Below are positions 61,782 through 64,000 of a stretch of DNA of 64,000 nt, in pieces (position 1 is the first letter of the stretch; each line of letters starts with the position of its first letter). This DNA is from Allopontixanthobacter confluentis. GTDB taxonomy: Bacteria > Pseudomonadota > Alphaproteobacteria > Sphingomonadales > Sphingomonadaceae. The notes under the pieces were generated by a model. The model was not told where the DNA came from, ran no database searches, and saw only the letters and a program-made list of their open reading frames with translations. Location of the stretch: positions 207,001 to 271,000 of the forward strand of contig NZ_WTYU01000001.1 of assembly GCF_009827615.1 (NCBI RefSeq). The letters run 5' to 3'. The position numbers and the translations under genes are program-made.

Positions 61782-63092
61782 TCAGTGGCGGCCAATGCTG
61801 ACATAGGTGAAGCCTGCATCGCGCACGTCACCCGGCCGGTATATGTTGCGCAGGTCCACCAGCAGCGGCACCTTGGCAAGCTCTTTCACCCGGCCAAGAT
61901 CCAGCGCGCGGAACACGTCCCATTCGGTCACAATCACCACTGCATCCGCGCCGTCGATAGCCGAATAGGGATCCTTCATCATGGTCACTTCCGGCATCAG
62001 CGGGGCGGCCTGTTCCATGCCTTCAGGATCGTAAGCGGTCACTTCCACCCCTGCATCATGCAGCGCCATGGCAATCGCGATGGACGGGCTGTCACGCATA
62101 TCGTCAGTGTTGGGTTTGAAAGTGAGCCCCAGCAGCGCCACTTTCTTGCCGCGCGCTGTTTCAACGCCGCCAATCGCGTCCAGCACCTTGCGGCCCATCG
62201 CGCGCTTGCGCGTTTCATTGGCTTTGACGACCGATTCGACGATCCGCACAGGGCTGTCATAATCTTCTGCGGTCTTGAGCAGGGCCAGCGTGTCCTTGGG
62301 GAAGCAGGAACCGCCATAGCCTGGCCCTGCATGAAGGAATTTCGGCCCGATGCGGTTGTCCGCGCCAATGCCGCGGCTGACATCCTGCACGTCAGCGCCG
62401 ACTTTCTCGCACAGATCCGCCATTTCGTTGATGAACATGATCTTGGTCGCCAGAAAAGCGTTGCCGGCATATTTGATCAGTTCCGAACTGCGCCTGCTGG
62501 TAAACAGAATAGGGGACTGATTCAGGAACAGCGGGCGATACACCTCGCGCATGACTTCGCGGCCAAATTCATCCTCGGCCCCAATCACGATCCGGTCCGG
62601 GTGCTTGAAATCCCCGATGGCCGCACCTTCGCGCAGGAATTCAGGGTTGGAGACAACTGAAAACTTATGGCTGGTGCCGCTTTCGCGCAGGATCCGTTCC
62701 ACTTCATCCCCGGTGCCAACAGGCACGGTGGATTTGGTCACTACAACCGCATCGTTCGACAGCGTTTCGCCCACTTCGCGGGCGACCGCATAGACAAAGG
62801 ACAGGTCTGCATGACCGTCCCCGCGGCGTGACGGAGTGCCAACGGCTATAAAAATGGCCGCAGCCCCGGCAATCCCTTCGGCCAGATTAGTGGTGAAGGT
62901 CAGGCGCCCGGCTTTGACATTGGTGCCCACCAGTTCTGCCAGACCGGGTTCGTAAATCGGCATGATCCCGTCATGCAGCCGGTCAATTTTCGACTGGTCC
63001 TTGTCGATGCAGACAACGTCATGACCGAAATCAGCAAAACAGGCGCCCGACACGAGCCCAACGTAACCAGACCCCACCATCGCGATTTTCAT
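61782..63092 (-). CDS. ugd: UDP-glucose 6-dehydrogenase
   Basis: 436 residues. NAD site M-V-G-S-G-Y-V-G-L-V-S-G-A, the substrate loop N-P-E-F-L-R-E-G-A-A-I, catalytic Cys in G-Y-G-G-S-C-F-P-K-D-T and the UDP-binding end G-L-T-F-K-P-N-T-D-D-M-R-D-S-P are all canonical for Ugd. It oxidises UDP-glucose to UDP-glucuronate, a precursor for EPS and glycolipids. It probably feeds the epimerase encoded at 7209-8222. Its ATG overlaps the stop of the upstream phosphatase gene (ATGA), and a terminator follows at 61695-61721. Confidence 0.97.
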   Translation of the reverse strand: MKIAMVGSGYVGLVSGACFADFGHDVVCIDKDQSKIDRLHDGIMPIYEPGLAELVGTNVKAGRLTFTTNLAEGIAGAAAIFIAVGTPSRRGDGHADLSFVYAVAREVGETLSNDAVVVTKSTVPVGTGDEVERILRESGTSHKFSVVSNPEFLREGAAIGDFKHPDRIVIGAEDEFGREVMREVYRPLFLNQSPILFTSRRSSELIKYAGNAFLATKIMFINEMADLCEKVGADVQDVSRGIGADNRIGPKFLHAGPGYGGSCFPKDTLALLKTAEDYDSPVRIVESVVKANETRKRAMGRKVLDAIGGVETARGKKVALLGLTFKPNTDDMRDSPSIAIAMALHDAGVEVTAYDPEGMEQAAPLMPEVTMMKDPYSAIDGADAVVIVTEWDVFRALDLGRVKELAKVPLLVDLRNIYRPGDVRDAGFTYVSIGRH

Positions 63093-63892
63093 GTAGCGGT
63101 ATTCCTCTTTTCGATGGCGATCGTATCGCCGGTCTGAATGGTCTGGATGATGCGGCGCGTATCGCCTTCCAGCACCAGCGCAGTCAGGCGCCCGTTGCGA
63201 TAGGCGCCGGTGTCAATGCCGATCCGGTTATGCTGCTCGTCCACATCTGTAAAGATCGTGTGGCCGTGAACGACAATATGTGAATGGGGTTCGGTATGTT
63301 GCAGAAATCTTTCGCGAATCCACAGCATATCCCGCCGCTTCTGTTCCGCCAGCGGCACACCGGGGTTGATGCCGGCATGGACGAAGACATAATCACCAAG
63401 CTGGATATATTCTTCAAAACTGCGCAGGAAATCTGTGTCTTCTGCCGGAATATGGCGGCGCATCAATCCCTGCAATTCGTCCAGCGAACAGTCCAGATAG
63501 GACTTGCGGTCGACCCCGTAACTCAGGATGGTTTCGCGTCCGCCATGCTTCAGGAAATGGCGCAGCACGTCGGTATCGTCGAAGGATTCCAAAAACATTT
63601 CTTCATGGTTGCCCGCCAGAATGCGTACCGGGCGCTGCTGCTGCCATGCACGGGCGCGGCCAATTACACCGGCACTATCCGGGCCGCGATCAACCAGATC
63701 GCCGAGCAGAATGATGGTTGTCGTTGCAGGCGCCTGTTGCCGGTCATCAGCTTCAACCGCTTCAATCAGGGCATCGAACAAATCGAGCCGGCCATGAATG
63801 TCGCCAATGACATAGAGCCGCTCGCCCGCAGGCGCCTGCGCGCCGGGCTGCGTTTTCTTCGATTTGAAGAATTGTCTGAAGGGTTCGAACAT
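63089..63892 (-). CDS. PPP-type metallophosphatase (serine/threonine phosphatase or Ap4A hydrolase-like)
   Basis: 267 residues with the three PPP motifs G-D-I-H-G-R, G-D-L-V-D-R-G-P and G-N-H-E-E-M, and the later metal histidines in F-V-H-A-G-I-N-P-G and V-V-H-G-H-T. This fits bacterial PrpA/PrpE-like phosphatases; substrate preference is unknown. The ATG at 63892 begins about 27 residues before the first motif; the frame extends upstream to 63949. It overlaps ugd by ATGA, so the phosphatase and the dehydrogenase are made together. That fits the known control of Ugd by tyrosine phosphorylation in other bacteria, but such a link is inference. Confidence 0.92.
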   Translation of the reverse strand: MFEPFRQFFKSKKTQPGAQAPAGERLYVIGDIHGRLDLFDALIEAVEADDRQQAPATTTIILLGDLVDRGPDSAGVIGRARAWQQQRPVRILAGNHEEMFLESFDDTDVLRHFLKHGGRETILSYGVDRKSYLDCSLDELQGLMRRHIPAEDTDFLRSFEEYIQLGDYVFVHAGINPGVPLAEQKRRDMLWIRERFLQHTEPHSHIVVHGHTIFTDVDEQHNRIGIDTGAYRNGRLTALVLEGDTRRIIQTIQTGDTIAIEKRNTAT

Positions 63893-64000
63893 GGGTATAC
63901 TATAAGCCTTGTGGTGCCCGCGCATAAGCGAACAATGCATGGCCTGCAACGCATGAGCCGGTGCTTAACTGGGGTCTGATGGTGCAGAAACAACACACCG

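Overview
The window is chromosomal DNA from a GC-rich alphaproteobacterium, most likely in the Sphingomonadales (Erythrobacteraceae/Sphingomonadaceae type). The case rests on a ChpT-type histidine phosphotransferase, an alphaproteobacterial RpoH, a DUF3297 protein, a TonB-dependent receptor of sphingomonad style, and the general gene style. No rRNA or single species-defining marker is present, so the genus is left open.

Region 1 (1-16250) is an exopolysaccharide (EPS) locus of the Wzx/Wzy type. A leftward arm carries a Wzy/ligase-like protein, a Wza/GumB-type export lipoprotein and a GumC/Wzz-type chain-length protein that is cut by the window edge. A small broken gene lies at its head. The rightward arm starts with the undecaprenyl-phosphate sugar transferase and a NusG/RfaH-type antiterminator. 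It continues with a GT4 glycosyltransferase, a UDP-glucuronate epimerase-like enzyme, a GNAT acyltransferase, a NodB-like deacetylase, a TviB/WbpA-like UDP-HexNAc dehydrogenase, a Wzx flippase, a pyruvyltransferase, a GT2 glycosyltransferase and a second Wzy-like polymerase. Base composition changes sharply along this arm, as expected of a horizontally reshuffled sugar cassette.

Region 2 (16251-28662) is a decayed mobile-DNA zone ending at the 3' end of a tRNA-Val(CAC) gene. It holds remnants of at least six IS groups (IS5-like, IS3, IS481, IS110, IS427-type IS5, IS200). It also holds a tyrosine recombinase gene broken by one nonsense codon, a divergent XRE regulator with a 15-bp palindrome between the two, and a fragment of an EAL-domain gene. 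Scattered intact genes are VanZ-like, an unknown anchored protein, a GST, a DUF5681 protein and two tiny exported proteins.

Region 3 (28663-64000) is ordinary core chromosome: sppA; pyrB with a dihydroorotase homologue that has lost its metal ligands; a parA / ribbon-helix-helix / SPOR-lipoprotein operon facing a second SPOR protein; der; tRNA-Leu(UAG); tig; clpP-clpX; a contiguous leftward series mtgA - CDF transporter - ECF sigma - anti-sigma - tiny ORF - fasciclin lipoprotein; rpoH; an RluA-family pseudouridine synthase; a JAMM peptidase; chpT coupled to an amidase; rnpB; and ugd coupled to a PPP-type phosphatase. The ugd product, UDP-glucuronate, is the likely substrate of the EPS-locus epimerase, which links the two ends of the window metabolically.
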